From: Microbacterium sp. CBA3102
GTDB taxonomy: Bacteria; Actinomycetota; Actinomycetes; Actinomycetales; Microbacteriaceae
Length of the DNA: 64,000 bases
Assembly (NCBI RefSeq): GCF_007954505.1
Contig: NZ_CP042412.1
Span: 1,426,001-1,490,000 of the forward strand
Direction: 5' to 3'
Shown here: piece after piece, positions 1 through 8,558 of the stretch
Position numbering within the stretch: the first letter of the stretch is position 1
How the letters are laid out: each line of letters begins with the position of its first letter
Notes under the pieces: model-generated
Databases searched by the model: none
What the model was told of the DNA's origin: nothing
What the model saw: only the letters and a program-made list of their open reading frames with translations
Translations under genes and position numbers: made by a program

Positions 1-118
1 CGATCGCGGCGACACCGCCGACGGTGTCGTAGCCGGGGTCGCCGGGGAGCGGAGCCAGGTGCAGCATCGCCACGATCGGCTTCTGTGTGCCGAACACCTC
101 GGGGAGCCAGTTGGGCAT
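1..118 (-). CDS. BtpA/SgcQ family protein, N-terminal part (runs off the window start)
   Basis: Reading leftwards from an ATG at 116-118, the first 39 codons begin MPNWLPEVFGTQKP and continue with an IVAMLHL-x-PLPGDPGYD stretch, which is the usual opening of the BtpA/SgcQ family (a TIM-barrel-like family related to photosystem I assembly protein BtpA and E. coli SgcQ). A good ribosome-binding site (GAGGAAAG) lies just upstream. The gene is divergent from the deoR-type regulator at 244 and shares its promoter region, so it is probably part of the same regulon. In enteric bacteria SgcQ sits in a sugar operon and has no firmly assigned reaction; none is assigned here. Most of the gene is outside the window. 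Confidence 0.85.
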   Translation of the reverse strand, partial: MPNWLPEVFGTQKPIVAMLHLAPLPGDPGYDTVGGVAAI

Positions 119-144
119 GTCTTTCCTCGTTTCTTCGGAATGGA

Positions 145-159
145 TCACAGTTACTGTGA
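145..159. promoter_or_regulatory. Perfect dyad, candidate operator of the DeoR regulator
   Basis: TCACAGTTACTGTGA is a 7+7 inverted repeat around one central base, placed between the divergent btpA-like and deoR-like genes. Position and symmetry suit an operator controlling both directions. A weaker CTGT-N3-ACAG dyad at about 1107-1117 lies in front of the solute-binding gene. Assignment to the DeoR protein is inference. Confidence 0.45.
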
Positions 160-243
160 AAGATTCACGACGAGCAAAGCACAAGTTATTCATTCACACA
201 AGCTTGTCGCCTAGGGTGGGATCTGCCACACGAGGAGGTAGGG

Positions 244-1017
244 ATGGAAGCCCACGAGCGCCGCGCGCTGATCGAGCAGCGTGTTCTCTCTGACGGGGAG
301 GCCGAGTTCAAGGCTCTCGCCCTGGAGTTCGACGTCTCCGAGATGACCATCCGTCGCGACCTGGAGCTCCTCGAAGAGCGCGGCAGCGTGCGTCGGGTGA
401 CCGGCGGTGTGATCGCCGCGCACGGAACGGCGGTGGAGCCCGGGTTCAATTCGCGAGCGTTGATGGGCGCGCGCGAGAAGATCAACATCGCTGCCGCTGC
501 CGTCGCTCATCTCAACCATGGTGAGACCGTCGTGCTCGACAGCGGCAGCACCGCGCTTGCCGTGGCTCGGGCGATCGTCGGCAAGGGGCTCGGGCTCACG
601 GTTATCACGCCGAGCATCCTCGTCGCGCTTGAGCTCCACGACGAGCCCAACACCACGATCCTCGTCACCGGTGGGCGGGTGCGGCCGGGCGAGCTCAGCC
701 TGGTCGGTGCCGAGTCGATCGAGGCATTCAAGCGCTACAACTGCGACGTGTACGTCATGGGGGTCTCCGGGGTAGACGGCAAGCGCGGTCTCTCCGACTA
801 CTCCAATGAGGAGGGGGCGGTGAAGCGCGCGGCGATCGAAGCCTGCGATCGCGTCATCGTCGTCGCCGACGCGTCGAAGCTCGGCCGCGTGCATCTGACG
901 AATGTCGCCGGCCCGGGTGAGGTCGATCTTCTGGTGACGGATGGTGCGGTGGATCACCCCGCGCTCGTCGGGTTGCGCGCGGCTGGCGTGCAGATCGAAG
1001 CCGTTCCCGCGCTCTAG
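244..1017 (+). CDS. DeoR family transcriptional regulator
   Basis: 257 residues, the normal length for the family. Residues 1-57 form the DeoR winged helix-turn-helix, with the recognition-helix signature SEMTIRRDLELLEERG near residues 35-50. Residues 80-230 form the DeoRC sensor domain, with the phosphosugar-site motif DSGST near residue 100. Such proteins usually repress sugar operons and release DNA when they bind a phosphorylated sugar intermediate. The ATG at 244 follows a near-perfect AGGAGG. The gene is divergent from the btpA-like gene and heads the carbohydrate operon that starts at 1190, so it most likely controls both. The effector is unknown; a phosphate ester made by the FGGY kinase or DhaKL kinase downstream is a reasonable guess. 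Confidence 0.92.
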   Translation: MEAHERRALIEQRVLSDGEAEFKALALEFDVSEMTIRRDLELLEERGSVRRVTGGVIAAHGTAVEPGFNSRALMGAREKINIAAAAVAHLNHGETVVLDSGSTALAVARAIVGKGLGLTVITPSILVALELHDEPNTTILVTGGRVRPGELSLVGAESIEAFKRYNCDVYVMGVSGVDGKRGLSDYSNEEGAVKRAAIEACDRVIVVADASKLGRVHLTNVAGPGEVDLLVTDGAVDHPALVGLRAAGVQIEAVPAL

Positions 1018-1080
1018 CGAACCGCGCTCAGCGTCCGGCCCTCTTGCGCAACGGTTGAGCAACAGGTGTGAGATTTCGCA

Positions 1081-1108
1081 TTGACAAGCGAAGGGATCAC
1101 GTTTTACT
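1081..1108 (+). promoter_or_regulatory. Candidate promoter of the sugar ABC operon
   Basis: TTGACA at 1081-1086 is followed after 16 bases by TTTACT at 1103-1108, a plausible sigma-70-type promoter in the 172-base gap before the solute-binding gene. A CTGT-N3-ACAG dyad begins inside the -10 element at about 1107, where a repressor could block it. Confidence 0.4.
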
Positions 1109-1189
1109 GTTCCACAGCGATGAGATTTCTTCCCATTCCTCCCTGGGGGTGGTGGAAACTAACACTGGCTCAACACGAAGGAGTGGAAC

Positions 1190-2224
1190 ATGCGTAAGAC
1201 GAAGTTGCTTGCAGGGATCGGATTCGGCGCGGTGGCCATGCTTGCCCTGGCAGGCTGCGGTCAGGTCGGCGGAACCACCGGTGGTGGCGAGGCCGGTGGA
1301 GGTGCCGAAGACGGCGCGATGGTCACCGTGGTCAAGATCTCGGGTGTCGGCTGGTTCGACCGCATGGAGGTCGGCGTCAAGGAGTTCGCCGAGGAGACAG
1401 GGATCGACGCGCGCCAGGAGGGGGCCGACGACGCGAGCCCCGAGAAGCAGATCCAGATCATCCAGGACCTGATCGCGCAGTCACCGGCCGCGATCACCGT
1501 CGTCCCCAACTCGCCCGAGGCGCTCGAGTCCGTGCTCAAGCAGGCACGGGACCAGGGGATCGTCGTCGTCGCCCACGAAGCAGCCGGTATCGAGAACGCC
1601 GACATCGATATCGAGGCGTTCGACAACCGGGCCTACGGGGCGAAGATCATGGACAACCTCGCCGAGTGCATGGGCGACTCCGGGCAGTACGTCTCCTTCG
1701 TCGGCGGGCTCACGGCCAAGACCCACATGGACTGGGTCGGCGGCGCGTACGACCAGCAGCAGGCCGAGTACCCCGAGCTGACCCGTGTCGAAGAGCCTGT
1801 GGAGAGCAAGGAAGACGAGAGCGTCGCCTACCAGCGCGCAAAGGAGCTGCTCGCGAAGTACCCCGACATCAAGGGCTTCCAGGGCTCGGCCGGTACCGAC
1901 GTCGCCGGCATCGCTCGCGCGGTGCAGGAAGCGGGCCTGGAGGACCAAGTCTGTGTGATGGGCACGAGCATCCCGTCGGTGGCGAAGAAGTACATCGTCG
2001 ACGGCTCGATCGACAAGATCTTCTTCTGGGATCCCGCCATGGCGGGCAAGGCCCAGCTCAAGATCGCGCAGCTGCTCGTCGACGGCGAGGAGATCGCAGA
2101 CGGCACCGACCTCGGTATCGAGGGGTACAACTCCCTGAAGAAGCTCGACGGCTTCGACAACGTGTACGTGGGCGACGCCGCGGTCATCGTCGACAAGGAC
2201 AACGTCGACGACTACGACTTCTGA
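1190..2224 (+). CDS. Sugar ABC transporter substrate-binding lipoprotein (RbsB/LsrB type)
   Basis: 344 residues. A lipoprotein signal peptide ends in the lipobox LALAGC (Cys23), followed by a Gly-rich linker and a type I periplasmic-binding-protein fold (about residues 45-320). The fold belongs to the Peripla_BP_4 group that includes RbsB, LsrB and RhaS. The product should sit outside the membrane, tethered by lipid, and capture a sugar or polyol for the ATPase and permeases that follow. The GAAGGAGTG site sits just upstream of the ATG. The ligand cannot be read from the sequence; the FGGY and DhaK-type kinases in the same operon suggest a small polyol, ketose or tetrose-like compound. Confidence 0.9.
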   Translation: MRKTKLLAGIGFGAVAMLALAGCGQVGGTTGGGEAGGGAEDGAMVTVVKISGVGWFDRMEVGVKEFAEETGIDARQEGADDASPEKQIQIIQDLIAQSPAAITVVPNSPEALESVLKQARDQGIVVVAHEAAGIENADIDIEAFDNRAYGAKIMDNLAECMGDSGQYVSFVGGLTAKTHMDWVGGAYDQQQAEYPELTRVEEPVESKEDESVAYQRAKELLAKYPDIKGFQGSAGTDVAGIARAVQEAGLEDQVCVMGTSIPSVAKKYIVDGSIDKIFFWDPAMAGKAQLKIAQLLVDGEEIADGTDLGIEGYNSLKKLDGFDNVYVGDAAVIVDKDNVDDYDF

Positions 2225-2287
2225 TCCCGACGTCCATCACGACTCAGGGCGGGGTCGCCAGCGCGCGGCCCCGCCCGGAGGAAGAAC

Positions 2288-3847
2288 ATGAACGCAGAAC
2301 AGGCGCAGCCGACGCCCGGAACGGGGCCCGCTTCTCCTCAGGTCGACTCCGTTCGCGGGACCAGGCCCGTTCTCGAGGTCAGGGGGGTGCGGAAGGTCTT
2401 CGGCGGGGTCGTCGCCCTCGACGACGTCGCCATCACCCTCCACCCCGGACGGGTGCACTGCCTGGCGGGCGAGAACGGGTGCGGCAAGTCCACGCTGATC
2501 AAGATCATCAGCGGCGTCGAGAAGCCGGAGGCGGGCGAGATCCTGCTGGATGGCGAACCGCTCGCACACCTCTCGCCGACGCAGGCCCTCCGTGCGGGCA
2601 TCCAGGTCATCTACCAGGACTTCTCGCTCTTCCCCAACTTGACCGTGGCCGAGAACATCGTGCTCCCGGCCGCGATCGCCGCGCGACGCAAGCTCTACAG
2701 CGCGAAGAAGCGCCGGCCCGAGGCGCAGCGCATCGTCGAGGAACTGGGGCTGAGTCTCGACCTCGATTCCGACGTCGAACGACTCTCCGTCGCCGACCGT
2801 CAGCTCACCGCGATCTGCCGCGCGCTCGTGCAGGACGCCAGAGTCATCTTCATGGACGAGCCCACGACGGCGCTCACGCACTCCGAGGTCGAGCGGTTGT
2901 TCGCCCTCGTGCGGAGGTTGCAGCAGCGCGGTGTCGCCCTGGTGTTCGTCAGCCACAAGCTCGACGAAGTCCTGCAGGTGTCTCAGGACATCACGGTGCT
3001 GCGCTCCGGGCGCCTGGTCGCGAGCGGCCCGGCCGACGAGTTCGACGTCGCCTCCCTCACTCACGCCATGACAGGTCGTGAGGTCGACGACTCCCGGGTC
3101 GTCGTCGAGGTCGATGACGACGTCGAACCGTTGCTGCGCGTCGAGCACCTCGATCTTCCGGGCGCCTTCACGGATGTCTCGTTCGACCTGCAGCCGGGCG
3201 AGATACTCGGTCTCACCGGGCTTCTCGGATCAGGTCGCGGCGAGATCGCCGACGCATTGTTCGGGCTGTTGACCCCCCGATCCGGCACCGTCACCGTCGG
3301 CGGGCGCACCGTGCGGCCGGGGAGCATCCGGGCTTCCGTCGACGCTGGCATCGGTTACGTGCCCGAGGACCGGCTCACACAGGGCCTGTTCCTCGACAAG
3401 TCGATCTCCGACAACATCATCGCGGGCTCCCTGAGCGAGCACGCGGTCGGCAAGGTGCTTCTCAGCCGCAAGCGCACCGCTGAAACCATCTCGCGTCTCT
3501 TCTCCCGCCTGCGTATCAAGGCCTCCAGCGTTGAAGCGCCCGTGCGGTCGCTGTCCGGCGGCAACGCGCAGCGCGTCGTGCTGGCCAAGTGGCTCGCGAC
3601 CAAACCGCGAGTGCTGATCCTGAACGGACCGACGGTCGGCGTCGACGTGGGTTCAAAGGAGGAGATCCTGCAGATCCTCCGCGAGGCCGCGCGTGACGGG
3701 ATGGGTGTGCTCATGATCTCCGACGATGTTCCCGAACTCGTCTCCCTCTGCAACCGCGTACTCGTGGTCCGCCGCGGCGAGATCGTGTCGCGGCTGGCGG
3801 GCGACGAGATCGCCGCGCCCCGAATCCAGGAGGTGATGGCCGCGTGA
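2288..3847 (+). CDS. Sugar ABC transporter ATP-binding protein, two ATPase domains
   Basis: 519 residues, the usual length for RbsA/MglA-type double ATPases. The first domain carries an intact Walker A (GENGCGKST), a signature written LSVADRQ and a Walker B ending IFMDEP. The second domain has the usual degenerate P-loop (GLLGSGRGE) but a canonical LSGGNAQ signature. Its Walker B region reads VLILNGPTVGVD, so the usual Asp and Glu of the LDEP motif are Asn and Gly, and this half probably does not hydrolyse ATP. The gene is preceded by GGAGGAAG and overlaps the next gene by four bases. It energises import by the two permeases that follow. Confidence 0.93.
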   Translation: MNAEQAQPTPGTGPASPQVDSVRGTRPVLEVRGVRKVFGGVVALDDVAITLHPGRVHCLAGENGCGKSTLIKIISGVEKPEAGEILLDGEPLAHLSPTQALRAGIQVIYQDFSLFPNLTVAENIVLPAAIAARRKLYSAKKRRPEAQRIVEELGLSLDLDSDVERLSVADRQLTAICRALVQDARVIFMDEPTTALTHSEVERLFALVRRLQQRGVALVFVSHKLDEVLQVSQDITVLRSGRLVASGPADEFDVASLTHAMTGREVDDSRVVVEVDDDVEPLLRVEHLDLPGAFTDVSFDLQPGEILGLTGLLGSGRGEIADALFGLLTPRSGTVTVGGRTVRPGSIRASVDAGIGYVPEDRLTQGLFLDKSISDNIIAGSLSEHAVGKVLLSRKRTAETISRLFSRLRIKASSVEAPVRSLSGGNAQRVVLAKWLATKPRVLILNGPTVGVDVGSKEEILQILREAARDGMGVLMISDDVPELVSLCNRVLVVRRGEIVSRLAGDEIAAPRIQEVMAA

Positions 3848-4872
3848 GCGCCACCGACACCCGCATCCGCCTTCCCCGCATCGGGCGCATGTCGAACGAG
3901 CTGGTGCTGGCGAGCATCATCGTGGTCCTGGTGATCGTGATGTGCGCCGTGAACCCCGCCTTCCTCAGTGTGCACACGCTCTTCTCGATCCTGCGCTCTG
4001 CTCTGGTGCCGATGGTCTTCGCGCTTGCGGTGCTCCTCGTGATCATCTCCGGCGGTATCGACGTCTCGTTCGCAGCCATCGGCATCTTCGCGGCCTACAC
4101 GACCGTGTCTCTCGCGCAGGGCGAGCGGCTCGACTTCGGGCTGATCGGCATCCTCGCCTTCGCAATTGTGATCGGCGGAGCTCTCGGCTTCGTCAACGGC
4201 ATCGTGATCGCGAGGTTCCGGCTGCCGACCCTGATCGTCACGCTCGCGACGCAGGGCATCTTCAAGGGTGTGCTGCTCGCCTACATCGGCTCACGATACA
4301 TAGCTGAGCTGCCGAACGGCATCTCCTGGCTGTCGACCGCGAACCTCATCTCGATCGAGTCGACTCGCGCCTACCTGCCGATGCTCATCGTGCCGGTCGT
4401 GCTGCTGGTGATCGGTGCCGCATTCCTGTTGCGGCGCACGATGTTCGGCCGCGGCATCTACGCGATGGGCGGCGACCTGGAAGGGGCTCGCCGGGCGGGC
4501 TTCCCCGTGGTGCGCCTGCAGATCCTGCTCTACGTGCTCGTCGGGGCGGTCGCCGCGATCGGCGGACTCATCCACGTCGTGCTCGGGCGCAGCGCCAACC
4601 CGCAGGACCTCGTCGGCACGGAGCTCGACGTGATCGCGGCCGTCGTGCTCGGCGGCGCCTCGATCTTCGGTGGACGCGGCACCGTCACCGGCACTGTGCT
4701 CGGCGTGCTGCTGGTGCAGATCATCAACAACAGTCTCATCCTGATGGGCGTGCCGACGGCGTGGCAGCGTGCCGCCGTCGGCTTCCTCCTGGTGATCGGC
4801 GTCGGGATCCAGGCCGTCATGGCCCGCCGCGCTTCCCGCCGGACGTTCGTCCTCGACACGGTGAAGGAGTGA
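3844..4872 (+). CDS. Sugar ABC transporter permease (RbsC-like), first of two
   Basis: 342 residues beginning with a GTG whose last two bases form part of the upstream stop (GTGA overlap), implying translational coupling. The sequence is largely hydrophobic, with eight to ten predicted membrane segments, and belongs to the BPD_transp_2 family (ribose/galactose/AI-2 permeases). The family stretch AVVLGGASIFGGRGTVTGTV is present near residues 264-283. It forms the membrane channel with the second permease at 4875. Separate paired permeases served by one double ATPase are typical of LsrCD or RhaPQ-type systems. Confidence 0.92.
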   Translation: MSATDTRIRLPRIGRMSNELVLASIIVVLVIVMCAVNPAFLSVHTLFSILRSALVPMVFALAVLLVIISGGIDVSFAAIGIFAAYTTVSLAQGERLDFGLIGILAFAIVIGGALGFVNGIVIARFRLPTLIVTLATQGIFKGVLLAYIGSRYIAELPNGISWLSTANLISIESTRAYLPMLIVPVVLLVIGAAFLLRRTMFGRGIYAMGGDLEGARRAGFPVVRLQILLYVLVGAVAAIGGLIHVVLGRSANPQDLVGTELDVIAAVVLGGASIFGGRGTVTGTVLGVLLVQIINNSLILMGVPTAWQRAAVGFLLVIGVGIQAVMARRASRRTFVLDTVKE

Positions 4873-4874
4873 CC

Positions 4875-5972
4875 ATGCCACAGTCGACCCCTCCCGGGCA
4901 GCTCGCCCGGATGAACGGCCAGGTCGATCGCTCGGTGCGTTCGCTGCTCGGTCGCATCCACGTGGATCGTGGCATCGGTCGGATGCTGGTGCTCTTCGTG
5001 CTTGCGTTCGGACTCTTCGCGATCCTCAACCCGAGGGTCTTCCTCAATCCGATCAATCTTCAGAACATGATGGTCGCCTCACCCGAGGTCGGAATCCTCG
5101 CGATCGCGATGGCCCTTGCGATGCTCACCGGCGGGATCGACCTGTCGCTGGTCGCCATCGCGAACCTGTCGGCTATCACGGTCAGCACCATGTTCACGGC
5201 CATCGCGAGCAATGATCCGGCGACCGCGGAGTCGTTGGGTGGGTTCATCGCTCTCATCGGCGTCCTGGTCGGCGCTCTCGCGGGTGCGGTCAACGGCTTC
5301 CTGATCGCGACGGTCGGCATCACGCCGATCCTCGCGACCCTCGCCACGATGCAGATCTTCAACGGGATCGCGATCGTGTGGACAGGCGGGAAGACGCTCT
5401 ACGGTGCCCCGGCCGTGCTCTCATCGGTCGGGCAAGCGACTGTCGGCGGCATCCCGATCCTGTTCCTCGAGTTCCTCGTGGTGGCGGTGCTGATCGGGGT
5501 GCTGATCTCCCGCACACCGTTCGGGCGACGCACTCAGCTGCAGGGGGCGAACCCCACGGCGGCGATGTACTCCGGCATCCGCAGCACGAGCGTGCTCTAC
5601 GGCACGTATGTGACGACGGGGCTGCTCGGCGGCATCGCCGGGTTGGTGTTCCTGTCCCGCAACCCGACCGCGAGCGCCGACTACGGCACCTCCTATGTGC
5701 TGCTCGTGATCGTGATCGCGGTGCTCGGCGGGACGAACCCGACCGGCGGATTCGCCACCATCACGGGCGTGGTCCTCGCGACGCTTGTGCTGCAGGTCGT
5801 GCAGTCCGGCTTCACGGCCATCCGACTCTCGGCATATGAGTATGCGATCGCGCAAGGGGTGATCCTGATCGCGGTGATGGTGTTCGATCAGGTGAGGGTC
5901 CGGCGAAGGCCGCGTCGCGCGCCGAGCAGTCAAACCGAGACGATCGCGCTCGCCGAGATTCCCCGGGCCTGA
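4875..5972 (+). CDS. Sugar ABC transporter permease, second of two
   Basis: 365 residues from the ATG at 4875, which lies two bases after the previous stop and is preceded by GAAGGAGTG; a longer reading frame upstream has no such support. BPD_transp_2 family with eight to ten membrane segments and the conserved AVLGGTNPTGGFATITGVV stretch near residues 280-300. It is only distantly similar to its neighbour, so the channel is probably a heterodimer. The Arg-rich C-terminal tail is cytoplasmic. Confidence 0.92.
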   Translation: MPQSTPPGQLARMNGQVDRSVRSLLGRIHVDRGIGRMLVLFVLAFGLFAILNPRVFLNPINLQNMMVASPEVGILAIAMALAMLTGGIDLSLVAIANLSAITVSTMFTAIASNDPATAESLGGFIALIGVLVGALAGAVNGFLIATVGITPILATLATMQIFNGIAIVWTGGKTLYGAPAVLSSVGQATVGGIPILFLEFLVVAVLIGVLISRTPFGRRTQLQGANPTAAMYSGIRSTSVLYGTYVTTGLLGGIAGLVFLSRNPTASADYGTSYVLLVIVIAVLGGTNPTGGFATITGVVLATLVLQVVQSGFTAIRLSAYEYAIAQGVILIAVMVFDQVRVRRRPRRAPSSQTETIALAEIPRA

Positions 5973-5996
5973 CTCCCGCATCCGAAAGGCACTCTG

Positions 5997-7484
5997 ATGG
6001 ACCTGTTCCTCGGCATCGATGTCGGAACGTACGAGACCAAGGGCGTGCTGGTCGATGCCACCGGGCGGGTGCACGCCGAGGCACGCACAAGGCACGGCAT
6101 CAGCACGCCCGCACCTGGAATGGTCGAGCAGGACGCGGATGCGGTGTGGTGGCACGACCTCGTCGAGGTCGCCACGACGCTGCGGAGGGCAGTACCGGAT
6201 GCCGTGATCGCCGCGGTGGCGTGCAGCGCGATCGGCCCATGTGTGCTCCCCGTGGACTCCGAGCTGCGTGCGCTCCGCCCCGCCATCCTCTACGGGATCG
6301 ACACCAGGGCGACCGAGGAGATCGGCATCCTCGAGACGCGACTCGGACGGGACGAGATCTATCGCCGGGCGGGCAATGCGTTGACCAGCCAGTCCGCGGG
6401 GCCGAAGATGCTCTGGGTCGAGCGCAACGAGCCCGAAGTCGCCGGGCGCACCCGGTGGTACCTCACGAGTCAGAGTTACCTCGTCGCGCGTCTGACCGGT
6501 GAGGTCGTGATCGACCATGCGACGGCCGGCTACTTCCATCCCTGCTACGACCTGGCCCGGCTGGACTGGGACCTCGGCGGGATCGACGAACTCATCCGCC
6601 GGGAGACCCTGCCCCGTCTCGGATGGTCGACCGACGTCGCCGGCACGGTCACCGCCGCGGCTGCTGCAGTGACCGGCATCCCCGAGGGCACACCGGTGCT
6701 CGTCGGCACGACGGACGCCGTCGCCGAAGCGGTCGGGGCCTCGGTCGTCGCGGCCGACGATCTGATGCTCATGTATGGGTCGAGTGGCTACTTCATACGC
6801 GTGACCGACCAGCCGCACGCGGATCCGCGTCTGTGGGCCGCACCCTTCGCACTGCCGGGTCGCTTCGTCCTCGCCGCGGGCACATCGACGGCCGGCACCG
6901 CGACACGATGGGTCGCCGACCTGCTCGGACTCGACCACGGAGATGGCGACGCCGCGATGTTCGGGCGCCTGATGGAACTCGTCCGCTCCGCGCCGCCGGG
7001 CGCGAACGGAGTGCTGCACCTGCCGCACTTCAGCGGCGAGCGCACACCGCTGCACGACCCCGCTGCCCGTGCCGCGTTCAGCGGTCTCACGCTCTCGACC
7101 GGTCGGGCCGAGATCGCCCGTGCTGTCGTCGAAGGAGTCGGACAGTCGATCGCGCTCGCCGTGTCTGCACTGCTCGAAGGCGGCGATGTCGAGCCACGCG
7201 TGGTCGCGATCGGCGGCGGAACACACAACGAGGTGCTGATGCAGACGGTCAGCGACCTCACGGGCCTGCGCCAACGGACGGCGGCGACGTTGGGAGCCGC
7301 CTACGGGGACGCGATGCTCGCGGCGATCGGCCTCGACGTCGTCACGGAGGAGCAGGCGGCGGATTGGGTCGCCTTCGCCGAGGAGGTCGCGCCCCAAGAG
7401 AGCCTCGCCTCCCGGTTGCAGACTGCGTACGAGAGTTTTCCGCACACGTACCGCGCCCTGCGCGCGCTGGGAGAGGTGGACTGA
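5997..7484 (+). CDS. FGGY family carbohydrate kinase
   Basis: 495 residues, the normal length for xylulokinase/glycerol kinase relatives. The N-terminal phosphate loop GIDVGTYETKGVLVD and the C-terminal ATP-site motif VVAIGGGTHNEV are both present. The protein should phosphorylate the sugar or polyol brought in by the transporter. Sequence alone does not separate xylulo-, erythritol- or other FGGY specificities. Its TGA stop overlaps the start of the M29-like gene by one base. A fused DhaK-DhaL kinase in the same operon means that two chemically different phosphotransfer steps are encoded, which is unusual for a simple pentose operon. Confidence 0.9.
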   Translation: MDLFLGIDVGTYETKGVLVDATGRVHAEARTRHGISTPAPGMVEQDADAVWWHDLVEVATTLRRAVPDAVIAAVACSAIGPCVLPVDSELRALRPAILYGIDTRATEEIGILETRLGRDEIYRRAGNALTSQSAGPKMLWVERNEPEVAGRTRWYLTSQSYLVARLTGEVVIDHATAGYFHPCYDLARLDWDLGGIDELIRRETLPRLGWSTDVAGTVTAAAAAVTGIPEGTPVLVGTTDAVAEAVGASVVAADDLMLMYGSSGYFIRVTDQPHADPRLWAAPFALPGRFVLAAGTSTAGTATRWVADLLGLDHGDGDAAMFGRLMELVRSAPPGANGVLHLPHFSGERTPLHDPAARAAFSGLTLSTGRAEIARAVVEGVGQSIALAVSALLEGGDVEPRVVAIGGGTHNEVLMQTVSDLTGLRQRTAATLGAAYGDAMLAAIGLDVVTEEQAADWVAFAEEVAPQESLASRLQTAYESFPHTYRALRALGEVD

Positions 7485-8557
7485 TGAGCAGGTGGCAAGA
7501 ACTGGCGGAGCACCTGGCCGCGGTGAACGAGGTCGGCGAGGGGACGAAGGTCTCGGTGTTCGCCACGACGTCGTCGGTGCTCGACGCGGTGGATGCCTTC
7601 GTGGAGGAGGTGTATCGCCGCGGCGGGATGCCGCAGGTGCTGCTCGTCGAGGAGAAATACGACCGGTTCGCGCTCGAACACGCGAGTGCGTCGCTGCTGC
7701 GCGAGGCCGCACCGCTCGAACTGGCTTCGATGCAGTGGGCCGACGTGCACGTGTCCTTCCGGGGCATGGAACCGCCCGCCGACGAGATCGACGGCACCAG
7801 GCTCAGCCTGCAGCGCGAGGGCAAGGGGGTCGTCTCGACCGCGCGTTGGCAGGGCACCCGGTGGACGCTCGTTCGTATCCCCACTCCTGAGTGGGCGGCG
7901 CTCATCGGTGTGCCGCGCGCGCAGCTGGAGGAGGAGTTCTTCGCCGGTACCCTCGCGGACTGGACCGTCCATCGAGCCCACCTCGATCGTCTTTGCGCCG
8001 AGTTGAACAACGCGTCGCTCGTGCACATCCTCGACGAGGACACCGACCTGCGGCTGAACTGCAGGGGGCGGACCTGGGTGCCGTTCGCAGGCGAGGCGAA
8101 CCTTCCGGACGGCGAGGTCGCGACCGCTCCGGTGGAAGACGGCGTCGACGGGCACATCACCTTTCCCGGCTCGTTCTGGTTCGGCGGGGCGACGATCACC
8201 GACCTCCGGCTCGAGTTCGTCGAGGGGCAGGTGGAGAGGGTATCGGCGGCACGGGGTCTCGACCTCGTGGAGCGCATCCTCGACGCCGACGGCGCTCGCC
8301 GCGTGGGCGAGCTCGGCATCGGTACGAACCCGCACGTGCGGACGATGACCGGCGATCTGCTGATCGACGAGAAGATCCTCGGTACCGTTCACATCGCGCT
8401 CGGCCGCTCCTATCCGCAGTGCGGCGGTAGGAACGAGTCAGCCATTCACTGGGACATCGTGAAGGACCTCCGCTCGTCGGGGCGGCTGGAAGCGGATGGG
8501 CGGGTGCTCATCGACCACACGACATACGATCCGATCCTCACCGGACAGGAGTTCTGA
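7484..8557 (+). CDS. M29-family metallopeptidase-like protein (AmpS/leucyl aminopeptidase type)
   Basis: 357 residues from the ATG at 7484, inside the stop of the kinase gene. It matches the M29 thermophilic aminopeptidase family across its length. All the two-metal-site residues expected for the family appear: Glu in DGEVATAP, Glu in GELGIGTN, His in GTVHIALG, and His plus Asp in IHWDIVKD; the Tyr in GRSYPQCGG is also kept. A peptidase inside a transporter-kinase operon is unexpected. It might remove an amino-acyl or amide group from an imported conjugate, or act on another C-N bond; this is inference. No signal peptide, so the protein is cytoplasmic. Confidence 0.85.
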   Translation: MSRWQELAEHLAAVNEVGEGTKVSVFATTSSVLDAVDAFVEEVYRRGGMPQVLLVEEKYDRFALEHASASLLREAAPLELASMQWADVHVSFRGMEPPADEIDGTRLSLQREGKGVVSTARWQGTRWTLVRIPTPEWAALIGVPRAQLEEEFFAGTLADWTVHRAHLDRLCAELNNASLVHILDEDTDLRLNCRGRTWVPFAGEANLPDGEVATAPVEDGVDGHITFPGSFWFGGATITDLRLEFVEGQVERVSAARGLDLVERILDADGARRVGELGIGTNPHVRTMTGDLLIDEKILGTVHIALGRSYPQCGGRNESAIHWDIVKDLRSSGRLEADGRVLIDHTTYDPILTGQEF

Positions 8558-8558
8558 C

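Noticed and set aside
4761..4874. Upstream extension of the second permease to 4761
   Set aside because: The added residues are the out-of-frame translation of the previous permease; ATG 4875 has a good ribosome-binding site.
5421..7712. 763-codon open frame antisense to the permease and FGGY kinase
   Set aside because: Low-complexity Arg/Asp/His-rich translation spanning two real plus-strand genes; no ribosome-binding site or domain.
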